Part shown: piece after piece, positions 15,812-25,272 of the stretch
How positions within the stretch are numbered: the first letter of the stretch is position 1
Layout: each line of letters starts with the position of its first letter
Source of the DNA: an uncultured Lachnospiraceae bacterium
GTDB lineage: Bacteria > Bacillota > Clostridia > Lachnospirales > Lachnospiraceae
Length of the DNA: 54,180 bases
Reading direction: 5' to 3'
Assembly: GCA_947625015.1 (NCBI GenBank)
Contig: CANQMR010000024.1
Coordinates: 1 to 54,180, forward strand
Notes under the pieces: model-generated
The model's input: only the letters and a program-made list of their open reading frames with translations
Told to the model about the DNA's origin: nothing
Databases searched by the model: none
Made by a program: the position numbers and the translations under genes

Positions 15812-17161
15812 ATGGAATATAGAGAAATATGTATAGTAATGATTGCACATAATCAGTTAAACGAAGTACAGGTAGCTGTTAAAAATTTAAAAATGGTAGG
15901 TCGGAATATTCTTTGTAAATTGGTTGTTGTAGATAATGGATCAGAGGATGAGTTGGCTGAGTGGTTAAAGAACCAAAAAGAATTTGACTATATACTCTGT
16001 GAGAATGAAGTAGAGAACTATGCAGATATTTTGAATACAGTAATTAGTGAGTTTTGTATAGATTGTGATTTGATGCTGTTGAATCCGAATATGCTGTTTT
16101 TGCCGGGGTGTTTGGAAACACTGCAGAAAGTGTTATATCAGGAAGAATCTATCGGAGTGGTTTGTCCTGTTATTGGTGCCAATAGCACAGAGATGGATTT
16201 AGCTGCTGTTACAAAAGCAGCGGCAGAATGTCAGAATAATAACTGCGAGCAAATTATGAGTTTTAACGAGAAGGCAGCGCTGATAAAGCTTGATTTTCTG
16301 AAGAGCATAGGCGAATTTGACGATAAATTAATATTGCCTTCTAATGTTGCCATAGATTATTCTTTTCGTGGAAGGCTGAAAGGATTCCAGTTTTTGGAAG
16401 TGGAATATGCTTTTTTATACCAGATAGCGAGTGCGAGTGTGGATGATATCTATACATTAGAAAATGATAAAGATGTTGACCGTAAATGGTTAAAAGAAAA
16501 GTGGCAGATGAATTATTTTGGCTGTTCGGCTAATGAAATTTTGTTGGATTTAATTGTAAATAGAGAAGGCCAATCTATGAACATTTTGGAAATAGGTTGT
16601 GACTGTGGAGAAAATTTATTATATTTGTCAAATCGTTTTCCAGATGCCAGACTTTTTGGCGCAGAGATTAACCCGATGGCTGCTAAGATTGCAGCTACTG
16701 TTGGAAATGTAGTAATTGCAGATATAGACCAAAAAAATTTACAGTTTGATCATATCCAATTTGATTATATTTTTTTTGGAGATGTTTTAGAACATTTAAG
16801 AGATCCGGAAGGAGTATTGGAATATTGCAGAGATCTTTTAAAAGAGGATGGCAGAATACTAGCCTGTATTCCTAATTTGATGCATTTTTCTGTTATGATG
16901 GAATTGTTTCGAGGGAATTTTACATATAAAGATTATGGATTACTTGACCGTACTCATATTCATTTGTTTACTTACAAGGAAATCCTTCGGATGTTTCAGG
17001 AGGCAGGATATCAGATAGAGCAAATGGAATGTTTGGATGCGAAAAAAGAACTGCTTCCGGAGTGGCAGGAATTTATTGATAAGCTTATGTCGCTTTCGCA
17101 AGATGTAGAAGAGCATGAATGGTATGCGTATCAATATTTTGTGGGGGCTAGGAAACTTTAG
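15812..17161 (+). CDS. Fusion: GT2-like glycosyltransferase domain plus SAM methyltransferase
   Basis: A 449-residue two-domain protein. Residues 1 to about 230 look like a GT2 (GT-A fold) domain: IVMIAHNQLNEV at the start, VVVDNGSEDE, and a region where the metal DxD would be but reads MLLNPNM, so metal binding there is doubtful. Residues about 245-449 are a class I methyltransferase with motif I ILEIGCDCGEN, then FGDVLEHLRDPEGVL and IPNLMHFSV. It could add a sugar and methylate it, or the GT-like half may only bind the substrate. It lies between pseC and pseG, a GGGGG tract providing the ribosome site. Confidence 0.75.
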   Translation: MEYREICIVMIAHNQLNEVQVAVKNLKMVGRNILCKLVVVDNGSEDELAEWLKNQKEFDYILCENEVENYADILNTVISEFCIDCDLMLLNPNMLFLPGCLETLQKVLYQEESIGVVCPVIGANSTEMDLAAVTKAAAECQNNNCEQIMSFNEKAALIKLDFLKSIGEFDDKLILPSNVAIDYSFRGRLKGFQFLEVEYAFLYQIASASVDDIYTLENDKDVDRKWLKEKWQMNYFGCSANEILLDLIVNREGQSMNILEIGCDCGENLLYLSNRFPDARLFGAEINPMAAKIAATVGNVVIADIDQKNLQFDHIQFDYIFFGDVLEHLRDPEGVLEYCRDLLKEDGRILACIPNLMHFSVMMELFRGNFTYKDYGLLDRTHIHLFTYKEILRMFQEAGYQIEQMECLDAKKELLPEWQEFIDKLMSLSQDVEEHEWYAYQYFVGARKL

Positions 17162-17169
17162 GTAATTGT

Positions 17170-18240
17170 ATGGAGTATACGAATATAATGAGGGAAATAT
17201 ACATTCGGGTAGACGGCAACGAAATAATTGCAACAGGTCATGTCATGCGGTGCCTGTCCATTGCGGAACAGGTGAAAAAACTGGGCGCAGAGGTGGTTTT
17301 TCTGACCGCAGATGAAAGGCCCTGTTCCCTGATTGAAAGCAGGGGATTTTCTGTGGAGGTACTAGATACCATATGGGACGATTTAGATGCAGAGACAGAT
17401 ATGCTCATCCGGTATATTCAAGAGCATAATGTGGAACAGTTGTTGATTGACAGTTATTATGTGACGAAGGAATATTTGCAAAAATTAGCAGAGTGTACTA
17501 AAATAGTTTATATTGATGATTTATGCAGGTTTTTATATCCGGTTCATGCCTTAATACATTATTGGGTTTTTTCTGATGAGACAGCCTATCGGAAACCTTA
17601 TCGTGACAGGGAACAAGATATGGATTTTCTTGTGGGAGGGAACTATATTCCTTTGCGTGAAGAATTTACATATCAGCCTTATCAGGTGCATGATAGTGTG
17701 AAGAAGGTGTTGGTTACTACCGGAGGAACAGACCGGCTGAATGTGGCCGGTAATCTGTTGAACCGGGTTATGCAAAATTCTGTATTGCGAAAATTGGAAT
17801 ATCATGTAATTGTGGGCTGTTTTAATCTGAATAAAGAGAAGCTTTACCACTTGGCAGAACAGTATTCCAATGTTTGTATCCATGAGAATGTAACAAATAT
17901 GTCGAAGTGGATGCGGGAATGTGATATCGCAGTTTCCGCTTCCGGTACAACGATATATGAGCTGTGCGCCTGTGGTATTCCCACTGTGTGTCTGGAAATT
18001 GCGGATAATCAGAAGGGGGCGGAAATCTGGGAGCAGTCCGGCTATATGCTGTATGCTGGTAATGCCGATACGGATATGGAAGATTGTATGCAAAGGTGTG
18101 AAAAAGCACTTTTACAATATAACAACAGTTATGACCTGCGGAGAGAGAAATCTGTCCGGGTTCAATCCCTAGTGGATGGATGTGGTGCAAGGCGGATTGC
18201 ACAGTATTTGACTGACGGAGGGTTGGATAATGCTGAATGA
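17170..18240 (+). CDS. pseG: UDP-sugar hydrolase PseG
   Basis: A 356-residue GT-B-fold nucleotide-sugar hydrolase that removes UDP from the 2,4-diacylamino altrose before PseI. The N-terminal ATGHVMRCL (21-29) corresponds to the family's GTGHVMRC with its catalytic His (His24); SASGTTIYELCACG in the second domain is typical. Some PseG proteins carry a fused PseH acetyltransferase; this one ends at about the length of PseG alone, so it has no acetyltransferase. A second in-frame ATG at 17188 would give the more usual N terminus (MREIYIRVD), so the start is not settled. It overlaps pseB by 11 bases. Confidence 0.88.
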   Translation: MEYTNIMREIYIRVDGNEIIATGHVMRCLSIAEQVKKLGAEVVFLTADERPCSLIESRGFSVEVLDTIWDDLDAETDMLIRYIQEHNVEQLLIDSYYVTKEYLQKLAECTKIVYIDDLCRFLYPVHALIHYWVFSDETAYRKPYRDREQDMDFLVGGNYIPLREEFTYQPYQVHDSVKKVLVTTGGTDRLNVAGNLLNRVMQNSVLRKLEYHVIVGCFNLNKEKLYHLAEQYSNVCIHENVTNMSKWMRECDIAVSASGTTIYELCACGIPTVCLEIADNQKGAEIWEQSGYMLYAGNADTDMEDCMQRCEKALLQYNNSYDLRREKSVRVQSLVDGCGARRIAQYLTDGGLDNAE

Positions 18241-19219
18241 TAAGGTGATTTTGATTACCGGAGGAACAGGCTCCTTTGGTAAGAAATTTTTGGAGATGAT
18301 TTTTGCAAAGTATACGCCGAAGAAGGTAATCATTTATTCTAGAGATGAGTACAAGCAGAGTGTCATGCAGACAGAGTATAAGAGTAAGCTGGATATGCGG
18401 AGGGTACGGTTTTTTATCGGAGATGTCCGAGATAAGGACAGGCTGTACAGGGCTTTGGACGGCGTCGATTATGTAATTCATGCGGCGGCGATGAAGCAGG
18501 TTCCCACCTGTGAATATAATCCTATGGAGGCGATTAAGACCAATATTCATGGAGCGCAGAATGTAATTGAGGCGGCACTGGACCGGGGAGTTAAGAAGGT
18601 GGTTGCCCTTTCTACAGATAAGGCAGTAAATCCCATTAATTTATACGGCGGAACGAAGCTGGTGTCAGATAAATTATTCATTGCGGCCAATGCCTACAGC
18701 GGAGAGAAAGGCACTGTGTTTTCTGTGGTGCGTTATGGCAATGTGGCAGGCAGCCGCGGTTCCGTAATCCCTATCTGGAAACGGATTATTGAAGAGGGCG
18801 GTACAACTCTAGGCGTGACGGATTTGCGTATGACCCGCTTCTGGATTACTTTGGAACAGGGGGTGGAATTGGTATTTAAGGCGTTGGAGGAATCAAGAGG
18901 CGGGGAGACCTATATTTCCAAGATTCCCTCCTTCCACATTGGGGATTTGGCAAAGGCTATGCTGCCGGGCTGCACCATTGACGAGTTTGGAATCAGAGAA
19001 GGAGAAAAGCTTCATGAGGTTATGGTGACCAAAGACGATTTCCGCACTACTTACGAATATGATAAACACTACATTATATATCCCAATTATTCCTGGGCAA
19101 AGGATAAGGCTATTCTGCCCGGCGGTAAGCTGGTAGCGGACGGATTTGAATATAATTCAGGGAACAATGTGGAGTGGCTGGGTGTGGAAGAATTGAAAGA
19201 AGCATTAAAACATATATAA
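18230..19219 (+). CDS. pseB: UDP-GlcNAc 4,6-dehydratase (inverting) PseB
   Basis: A 329-residue SDR-extended enzyme for the first step of pseudaminic acid synthesis: 4,6-dehydration and C5 inversion of UDP-GlcNAc. It has the NAD motif GGTGSFG (11-17), the catalytic STDKAVNP (Asp130, Lys131) and YGGTK (Tyr139, Lys143). The Tyr form separates it from the Met-type dehydratase at 34543. GGAGGG precedes the ATG inside the end of pseG. Pse genes are in the order F-I-C-G-B here, so the first enzyme is coded last. A hairpin follows the stop. Confidence 0.92.
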   Translation: MLNDKVILITGGTGSFGKKFLEMIFAKYTPKKVIIYSRDEYKQSVMQTEYKSKLDMRRVRFFIGDVRDKDRLYRALDGVDYVIHAAAMKQVPTCEYNPMEAIKTNIHGAQNVIEAALDRGVKKVVALSTDKAVNPINLYGGTKLVSDKLFIAANAYSGEKGTVFSVVRYGNVAGSRGSVIPIWKRIIEEGGTTLGVTDLRMTRFWITLEQGVELVFKALEESRGGETYISKIPSFHIGDLAKAMLPGCTIDEFGIREGEKLHEVMVTKDDFRTTYEYDKHYIIYPNYSWAKDKAILPGGKLVADGFEYNSGNNVEWLGVEELKEALKHI

Positions 19220-19225
19220 GTTATG

Positions 19226-19254
19226 TTAGCCGTTTGATTTGATAGAACGGCTAA
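19226..19254 (+). terminator. Hairpin between pseB and maf (possible attenuator or weak terminator)
   Basis: TTAGCCGTT at 19226-19234 and AACGGCTAA at 19246-19254 form a perfect 9-bp stem around an 11-base loop. Only a short T tract follows (TGCTGTTTAAAGG), so it is at best a partial terminator. It could lower expression of maf relative to the pse genes or stabilise the upstream message. This is the clearest hairpin seen within the + strand train. Confidence 0.5.
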
Positions 19255-19276
19255 TGCTGTTTAAAGGAGATACGGG

Positions 19277-20926
19277 ATGAAAAATTTGATTATGTTGATT
19301 GCCGAAAACCTGACGCAGGCGGAAAGCTGTGTGTATAATCTGAGAAGACAGAATTTTCAGGTAGGTCTAAGGGGAATTAATGTATTAAGCAGGCAGTTGA
19401 TGCAGATTGTCAGCCGGATGATGGAGCAGGCGGAAACGCTTCAGGAATGGGGCTATAATGCAGATATGGGATATGTCGCCTCAGTGATTTCCGGCATAAC
19501 GGACGCTCAGGAAAAGCAGGATTATGTCCTGATTGCAGATTTATTAGAGTTACAGCTTCGCCCTATGCTGTTACAGCTTCAAGAGGTGTTGATCGCCAAT
19601 GCGGCTGACTTATCGCAGGAAAACAGATTGGAAGATAATATAAAAGGGCTTTCTGCGGCAGATAAAAAACTGGCAGAGGAGATAAAAGCATATAAGGAAA
19701 CAGGTATCTGCGTGGCAGAGCCCACCTCCTCGGGATTTCTTACCATGGCGGTAACGGATGAGACAGGAACCTATTATTTTCATTCCAATGTGAATCCGGT
19801 AACGGAAGGAAGGATTTTTGCAGAGCAGTATTATTCTCTGGAGCATAGCCATTATGTTGTTTTTGGCTTAGGGCTTGGATATCACATTAAAGCGTTGCTT
19901 GATTTGGATGATGGTCTGTACATAGATATTATTGAGCCGGATATGGAGATTATTCGCACAGCGTTTACGGTAATGGATATGGAATGGCTTTATGGAAATT
20001 CCAGAATCCGGCTGATATGGGATAAGGATTATAGGAACTGGCATAAGATTTTGGGAGAGGGGAAGAGTCTGGTAATACACTATCCGTCGCTCCGCCACAT
20101 TCAAAACGCTGAAACGAAATTCTCTGTGGAGAAATTCTTCATCCATGACAGCGGTGTCCGCAATATGCAGATTCAGTTTGAAAATAATTTTCGGGACAAT
20201 ATTGTTAACTGTACCCGTTATGTTGATGAATTGAAAGCGGTATTTCAAGATAAAAAAGCGGTGATTGTGGCGGCAGGGCCATCACTGGATAAAAATGTAG
20301 AACTGCTAAAAGACAGGGCAGAGGATACCATTATAGTTGCTGCGGGAACCGTATTCCGTAAACTGATAAATATGGGAATCCGTCCGGATTATGTTATATT
20401 TCTCGACGCTCAGCCCCACCTGTATCAGTTACAGCTCAAAGGTTTGGAGCATATGGATATTCCGATTATATGCGCTTCTACGGCTTGCAAGAAAATTGCC
20501 GCAGCATATCAGGGAGAGAAATATCTGATTTGCCAGCGGGGATATGACCGGGCAGAGGATTATGCATTAGAGAAGGGATATCAATTGTATGAAACCGGTG
20601 GTTCCGTCAGTACCATCGCATTGGATTTATGCATTAGACTGGGATGCAGGGCAATAGCCTATATAGGCTTGGATTTGGCTTTTACGGATAATCATTCTCA
20701 TGCAGCGGATACATCTGCTTATAAGGAAGAATCAGAGGAGAACAAGATTAGGACGTCTGCTGTGGACGGTGGGACAGTACCAACCAGCCGGATATTTATG
20801 ATCTATAATAAGTGGATTGCAGACAGGGCAAAGAAAGAGGATGTAAAAGTGCCGGTATATGATGCTACAGAGGGAGGGGCGTTGATACCGGGGTTAAAAG
20901 TAATTTGCCTGAGTGAATTTTTATAA
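19277..20926 (+). CDS. maf: Maf-type flagellin nonulosonic acid transferase (motility-associated factor)
   Basis: A 549-residue member of the Maf (DUF115, 6-hydroxymethylpterin pyrophosphokinase MptE-like) family. Maf proteins transfer pseudaminic or legionaminic acid from CMP donors to Ser/Thr of flagellin in the cytoplasm. The core is at about 320-480: VAAGPSLDKN (AGPS 333-336), IRPDYVIFLDAQP, YETGGSVSTIALD and IGLDLAFTDNHSHA. It is somewhat shorter than many Maf proteins (600-700), mainly in the N-terminal part. AAAGGAG precedes the ATG. Its presence after a complete-looking set of pse genes indicates that the glycan target is flagellin. Whether it prefers the Pse or Leg donor cannot be told. 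Confidence 0.9.
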   Translation: MKNLIMLIAENLTQAESCVYNLRRQNFQVGLRGINVLSRQLMQIVSRMMEQAETLQEWGYNADMGYVASVISGITDAQEKQDYVLIADLLELQLRPMLLQLQEVLIANAADLSQENRLEDNIKGLSAADKKLAEEIKAYKETGICVAEPTSSGFLTMAVTDETGTYYFHSNVNPVTEGRIFAEQYYSLEHSHYVVFGLGLGYHIKALLDLDDGLYIDIIEPDMEIIRTAFTVMDMEWLYGNSRIRLIWDKDYRNWHKILGEGKSLVIHYPSLRHIQNAETKFSVEKFFIHDSGVRNMQIQFENNFRDNIVNCTRYVDELKAVFQDKKAVIVAAGPSLDKNVELLKDRAEDTIIVAAGTVFRKLINMGIRPDYVIFLDAQPHLYQLQLKGLEHMDIPIICASTACKKIAAAYQGEKYLICQRGYDRAEDYALEKGYQLYETGGSVSTIALDLCIRLGCRAIAYIGLDLAFTDNHSHAADTSAYKEESEENKIRTSAVDGGTVPTSRIFMIYNKWIADRAKKEDVKVPVYDATEGGALIPGLKVICLSEFL

Positions 20927-20973
20927 AATATGCGGAGAGAAGAAAAAATAAAATGCTAAAAAAGGGGATTGCA

Positions 20974-22539
20974 ATGAATCAGACAAGTACTGTGGACGAG
21001 GTTTTAAGAGAAATTAAAAAATTTTGTAAAGGTACATCACAGGATGGAAAAACATTGGTAAACACATTGGTTAATTATACGAATAATAATGAGGAGTATA
21101 AGGAAGAGCAGGCAGAATATCTAAGTGAGCAGGGCTTAGATATGCTTACTACAAATAATGTAGGTCAGTTGTATTATTACATAATGACCTTTTTACTTCA
21201 GGCAACGCATCAGAAGACAATTTATAAGGAATTGCTAAATTATTGTATTGCAGATAACAATGTAACAAAAGAGACAAAATATTTTTTATACAATCAAATT
21301 ATAGGATATCGTTTTATGAACACTTTTACATCAGATAGCGAGATAGAGAATCTGATTGATGACCTGTATAGCCATATATATCTGGAATATAAGAAAGAGT
21401 TTACGGAGGAATTATCATATATCCCACGAGAAGACCGGAATACAGAGTTTGTTATGGTTATCATATCACAAGTGTTAAATACAGGGCATGGGCCGACAAA
21501 AACCTTGTTGGATCGTTGCTATATTTTAGAAAAATATCTCAATAAAAAGGTATATATTATTAATACCGCAGAATTGTTAACACAATATTGCTCGATACCC
21601 TGCTTTGACAGAAAATCAGGCAGCTATATTGATAATTTTTGCCAGCTTGATTATTTGACCTGGCGGGATAAGCGGTTTGCTTTCCTGCAGTGCCCCAGAG
21701 AAATGCCAGATGTATCTGTTATAAAAGAGATATTAGCTGTAGTTAAATCGGAGAAGCCGTACTTTATATTGAATATAGGCGGTGGAAGTATCGTAAATGA
21801 CGTATGCAGCAATATTGTACCTACGCTTACTATTGGAACCGTCCCTTCCGGAAGGACAATGACGAGGGGACAATTTCAGACAATTGGCAGAAAAATAACG
21901 GATGATGATCGTAGATGGATGCATAAACATTCAATGTCTGATGATGCAATTATTGAAAGTCTCTTTACTTCCGCATTCAAAGAACAGACGCACCATTATA
22001 CAAGAAAGGATATAAGACTACCGGAAAATCGCTTTATTTGTATAATAGTGGGAGGCAGACTGGATGTGGAAATTGATGAAAAATGTATGTATTTGTTAGA
22101 ACGCTTGTTAAGAGCGGATATTTTTATTGCGTTTATGGGGTATTTTGATAAATATATGGAATATGCAGATAAGAGCAGTTTATTCAGGGAGAATACGATA
22201 TATATTGGATTTCAGGATGATGTGTTGGCAGTGAATGAATTATGCGATCTATACATAAATCCCAAAAGAGTTGGCGGAGGAACCTCTGCGGCAGAAGCGC
22301 TATATAAAGGATTGCCGGTAGTAACTTTTGATTTTGGAGATGTGGGTCTTGGCGCAGGGGCAGATTTTCATGTGAAGGATTATGATGATATGTACAATCA
22401 GGTCTTACGATATGCCAGTGATAAGAATTATTATGCTGAGATGAGCCGGAAAGCAAAAGAAAGGGCGGCGCAGCTGACGGACAGTAAGACAGAGTTTATG
22501 CGGGTGGTTCGTATTATGGAACAGAGTGAGCAGTTTTGA
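20974..22539 (+). CDS. GT-B fold glycosyltransferase
   Basis: A 521-residue protein. The N-terminal third is helical and unrecognised. The C-terminal half looks like the donor domain of GT4/GT41-like transferases: ICIIVGGRLD, FIAFMGYFDKY, IYIGFQDDVLAV and NPKRVGGGTSAAEALYKGLPVVTF, the last being the usual donor-binding loop. Hence a cytoplasmic glycosyltransferase that extends the flagellar glycan is likely. ATG 20974 has AAGGGG 7 bases upstream and is preferred to ATG 20953. Its end overlaps or abuts the next gene. The sugar is unknown. Confidence 0.7.
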   Translation: MNQTSTVDEVLREIKKFCKGTSQDGKTLVNTLVNYTNNNEEYKEEQAEYLSEQGLDMLTTNNVGQLYYYIMTFLLQATHQKTIYKELLNYCIADNNVTKETKYFLYNQIIGYRFMNTFTSDSEIENLIDDLYSHIYLEYKKEFTEELSYIPREDRNTEFVMVIISQVLNTGHGPTKTLLDRCYILEKYLNKKVYIINTAELLTQYCSIPCFDRKSGSYIDNFCQLDYLTWRDKRFAFLQCPREMPDVSVIKEILAVVKSEKPYFILNIGGGSIVNDVCSNIVPTLTIGTVPSGRTMTRGQFQTIGRKITDDDRRWMHKHSMSDDAIIESLFTSAFKEQTHHYTRKDIRLPENRFICIIVGGRLDVEIDEKCMYLLERLLRADIFIAFMGYFDKYMEYADKSSLFRENTIYIGFQDDVLAVNELCDLYINPKRVGGGTSAAEALYKGLPVVTFDFGDVGLGAGADFHVKDYDDMYNQVLRYASDKNYYAEMSRKAKERAAQLTDSKTEFMRVVRIMEQSEQF

Positions 22540-22555
22540 GAGGATAAAGAATAGC

Positions 22556-23917
22556 ATGTCTAATGAAGAGGTGTCAAAATTATATTTTGGGAATCTATAT
22601 GATTTTTCTAATGAAAATGATGTGCATCAATTACAGGAGAGGAATAAAGATTTAGTTTTGAGCGATAAACCTGTATTTTCTTTTATGATGTGCGTTTATA
22701 ATGATATGAGTTTGTTTAACAGTGCCGTAAATTCTCTTCTTAAGCAGAGCTTTACAGATTGGGAACTGGTTATTTTAGATAATAGTGACAGCAATCCTAT
22801 GGCATGGGAAATAATTTGCAATGCAGTTAGAGCAGACTCCAGAATCAAAGCATATAAAAGTGAGACGAATGTAGGCTGGCCGAAAGGTGCATCCATACTA
22901 TTGCAATATGTAAAGGGAGAATACACTACCTTTTTGGCAGCGGATGACTGTATTAATCTTGGGGCGTTAGAATGGATTTACAAAGAAATTGTCAATGAGG
23001 AGCCGGATATAATTTGGGTCGGCAACATATATGTCAACCGGATTGCAGATGAGAAAATGGGATATATTAATCAGAATATTCCATCGCATAGGGTGATAAA
23101 AGGGGAAAGGATAAATCAATCAGAAATTGTTTTTCAAATTATGAGTACGGTTTATTATAATTCTTTTTTTCATTATATGAAGGTGGCTTTTCTCAAAGAG
23201 CAGGGGATTGATTTTTTTGAACCGTATTATGCAGATTGTGCAGGGATGACGAGGGCAATGGTTAAAGCGGGCAGTATGGTTATATTAGACAAGCCTGTGT
23301 ATGCACTGACTTTAAATACATCACAGACGGTTGGAAGATATACCTGGGGAAGCTGGGATTATATTTTTTGCAGTCAATGGCGCAGTGTTTGTGAAGTTTT
23401 TCAAAAAGAACAAGATAAAAATGTAGAACAGATAGGATATATTTCCGAAAGGATTTTAAATAATTTAATTGGTAATATTGTCACGTTGTGTCAGGCGCAT
23501 TGCAGAGATAAATATATGCGTCCCATTGAAAAGAGTACAAATGAAATTATTGCAGAATTGGAAGCCTGTTTGTCCAGTGACGAAGTTGGGCAAATGTTTC
23601 AAGTTGCCGGGATTCAATATTTTAAAAAATTGCTTGATGCGTTGGCGCATTTTATAATTCCCGATATTAAGAAATATAAAGACAGTTGGATTTACTCTTG
23701 TTTGGTTCTGGCTTTATATAGAGAACAATTATCAATAGAACAATTGCTTGGCATGGTTTTTGATTGGCTGCTACAGGAGAATAATGCAAAATGCATAGGT
23801 TTTGCTTACTGCATAGCAATTTTAAATGAATTGGATGATTCTGTATTAATACCGTATTATGCAGATATCCAAAGATTAATAAAAAAGTATGATGAAGCTT
23901 CTGAAAGATTTTTGTAA
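22556..23917 (+). CDS. GT2-family glycosyltransferase
   Basis: About 453 residues. The GT-A domain begins after a 40-residue lead: FSFMMCVYNDMSLFNSAVNSLLKQSF, with WELVILDNSDSN, then the metal-binding stretch TTFLAADDCIN (AADD replacing DxD). The C-terminal 200 residues are helical without known motifs. It is probably a cytoplasmic sugar transferase for the flagellar glycan. An in-frame GTG at 22526 would overlap the preceding gene; AGAGGAT upstream of ATG 22556 makes the latter slightly better. A/T rich compared with maf. Confidence 0.78.
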   Translation: MSNEEVSKLYFGNLYDFSNENDVHQLQERNKDLVLSDKPVFSFMMCVYNDMSLFNSAVNSLLKQSFTDWELVILDNSDSNPMAWEIICNAVRADSRIKAYKSETNVGWPKGASILLQYVKGEYTTFLAADDCINLGALEWIYKEIVNEEPDIIWVGNIYVNRIADEKMGYINQNIPSHRVIKGERINQSEIVFQIMSTVYYNSFFHYMKVAFLKEQGIDFFEPYYADCAGMTRAMVKAGSMVILDKPVYALTLNTSQTVGRYTWGSWDYIFCSQWRSVCEVFQKEQDKNVEQIGYISERILNNLIGNIVTLCQAHCRDKYMRPIEKSTNEIIAELEACLSSDEVGQMFQVAGIQYFKKLLDALAHFIIPDIKKYKDSWIYSCLVLALYREQLSIEQLLGMVFDWLLQENNAKCIGFAYCIAILNELDDSVLIPYYADIQRLIKKYDEASERFL

Positions 23918-23940
23918 GTTGATAGAAAGGAAGAAAAGAT

Positions 23941-25059
23941 TTGAAGGTATTGATGCCAATATTTTATGATGATTTTAAATGTAGTGCGGATAAATGTACC
24001 TATACCTGCTGCAAGGACTGGGATATATTGGTTGATAAGAATACATATCAAAAGTATGAAGAATTAGGATTGGCAGTTCGTCATCAGGAATACTTCATGG
24101 AAGATAATCAAGGAAACAAAAAAATGAAATTGCTTAATGGCAATTGCCCTTTTTTAAGTGAGCAGGGTTTGTGTAAATTAGTTATTGAATATGGAGAAAA
24201 TATTTTATGCCATACATGCGAAACCTTTCCACAACAGACATTTGTCAGAAAGGGAGTCTTGGAATTGGGACTGAGCAATGCCTGTCCGGAGGTTTTGCGT
24301 TACTTAAATAGTATAAAGCCGCCATTATCTTTTTTGGAAGATGAGGTGGATATGAATTTGGATGGCACAATAATAAGTGAATTAGTTATTCGGTATCGTG
24401 ATTCAGCCATTGATATTTTGCAGTTACAGGAATTCCCATTATGGGCTAGATTATATATTTTATATATGTATTCCAAGCGGATTAATGTTAAAAATGAGGT
24501 AGAAACAAATTACTATATAGAGCAATATACAACAATGGAATATTTAAATGAAACATATCAACAGCTTATTAAGTTAGATAACCCATTGGATTACAAGATT
24601 CCCGCAACGTTTGAATTGTTTTTTGGCTTTAGCAGTAAAGTATCAAGGGATATTGGAGATATCCGCTATATAGTGCCAATATTGGAGTATGTAAGCAATG
24701 TAGAGATGGATGTGTTGGTTGAATCGTGGGAATGTTTTGAGGAATATTTTAGATACAGTTATAATTATTTCGAGAATTTTTGTGTGAATTATGTGTTTGT
24801 GAAAGGTATACAGGGAGAAAATGAATTAAAGGAGAGGATAGAAATACTTTTGCTGGAAATCAGTCTAATACGATTTGCGTTGTTTTTGCAATGGCATAAA
24901 AATGCGCACCGACTGAACGAGGAAGACATTATGGGAATATCGTGTTATTATGCAAGGATAATTGAGCACCGTTCGTTGCAGCAAATTATAAAGATTATTG
25001 AAGAGATTGGTGATGGCGAATGGTTTCAACCAGGAAATCTGTTTACTTTAATTAGATAG
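23941..25059 (+). CDS. fliB: Flagellin lysine-N-methylase FliB
   Basis: A 372-residue protein of the FliB family, which methylates lysines on flagellin. The N-terminal cysteine cluster is diagnostic: KCSADKCTYTCC (Cys14, 19, 23, 24), followed by NGNCPFLSEQGLCKL and CHTCETFPQ. In Salmonella and relatives FliB is needed for N-methyl-lysine in flagellin, and the family is thought to bind an iron-sulfur centre. The TTG start at 23941 follows GAAAGGAAG with good spacing. Together with Maf it shows that the island serves flagellin modification, although no flagellin gene is in the window. Confidence 0.85.
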   Translation: MKVLMPIFYDDFKCSADKCTYTCCKDWDILVDKNTYQKYEELGLAVRHQEYFMEDNQGNKKMKLLNGNCPFLSEQGLCKLVIEYGENILCHTCETFPQQTFVRKGVLELGLSNACPEVLRYLNSIKPPLSFLEDEVDMNLDGTIISELVIRYRDSAIDILQLQEFPLWARLYILYMYSKRINVKNEVETNYYIEQYTTMEYLNETYQQLIKLDNPLDYKIPATFELFFGFSSKVSRDIGDIRYIVPILEYVSNVEMDVLVESWECFEEYFRYSYNYFENFCVNYVFVKGIQGENELKERIEILLLEISLIRFALFLQWHKNAHRLNEEDIMGISCYYARIIEHRSLQQIIKIIEEIGDGEWFQPGNLFTLIR

Positions 25060-25095
25060 AGTTATAATTTGCTGGGGGGAGAAATTTCAGGGACT

Positions 25096-25233
25096 ATGGA
25101 TTTAGCATTGTGGGAGGATAGACTGCCGTTAAATGGTGGATTGTGGACTTACAGGCAAATATTATTCAAGATGAGAAATAAATATTTCGGTATTATTCTT
25201 AAGCATATTGCGCCTATTTTGATTTATGAATAA
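25096..25233 (+). CDS. Possible 45-residue small protein or gene remnant
   Basis: Between fliB and the next glycosyltransferase lies a 213-base gap with one short open frame starting MDLALWEDRLPLNG and ending HIAPILIYE. AGGG is close upstream of the ATG, but it is a weak ribosome site. I do not recognise it. It may be a small protein or the tail of a decayed gene. No promoter or terminator is evident in the rest of the gap. Confidence 0.25.
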   Translation: MDLALWEDRLPLNGGLWTYRQILFKMRNKYFGIILKHIAPILIYE

Positions 25234-25272
25234 GCGAGGCAGCAATTAAAATAATTTTAAGGGAGACAGAAA

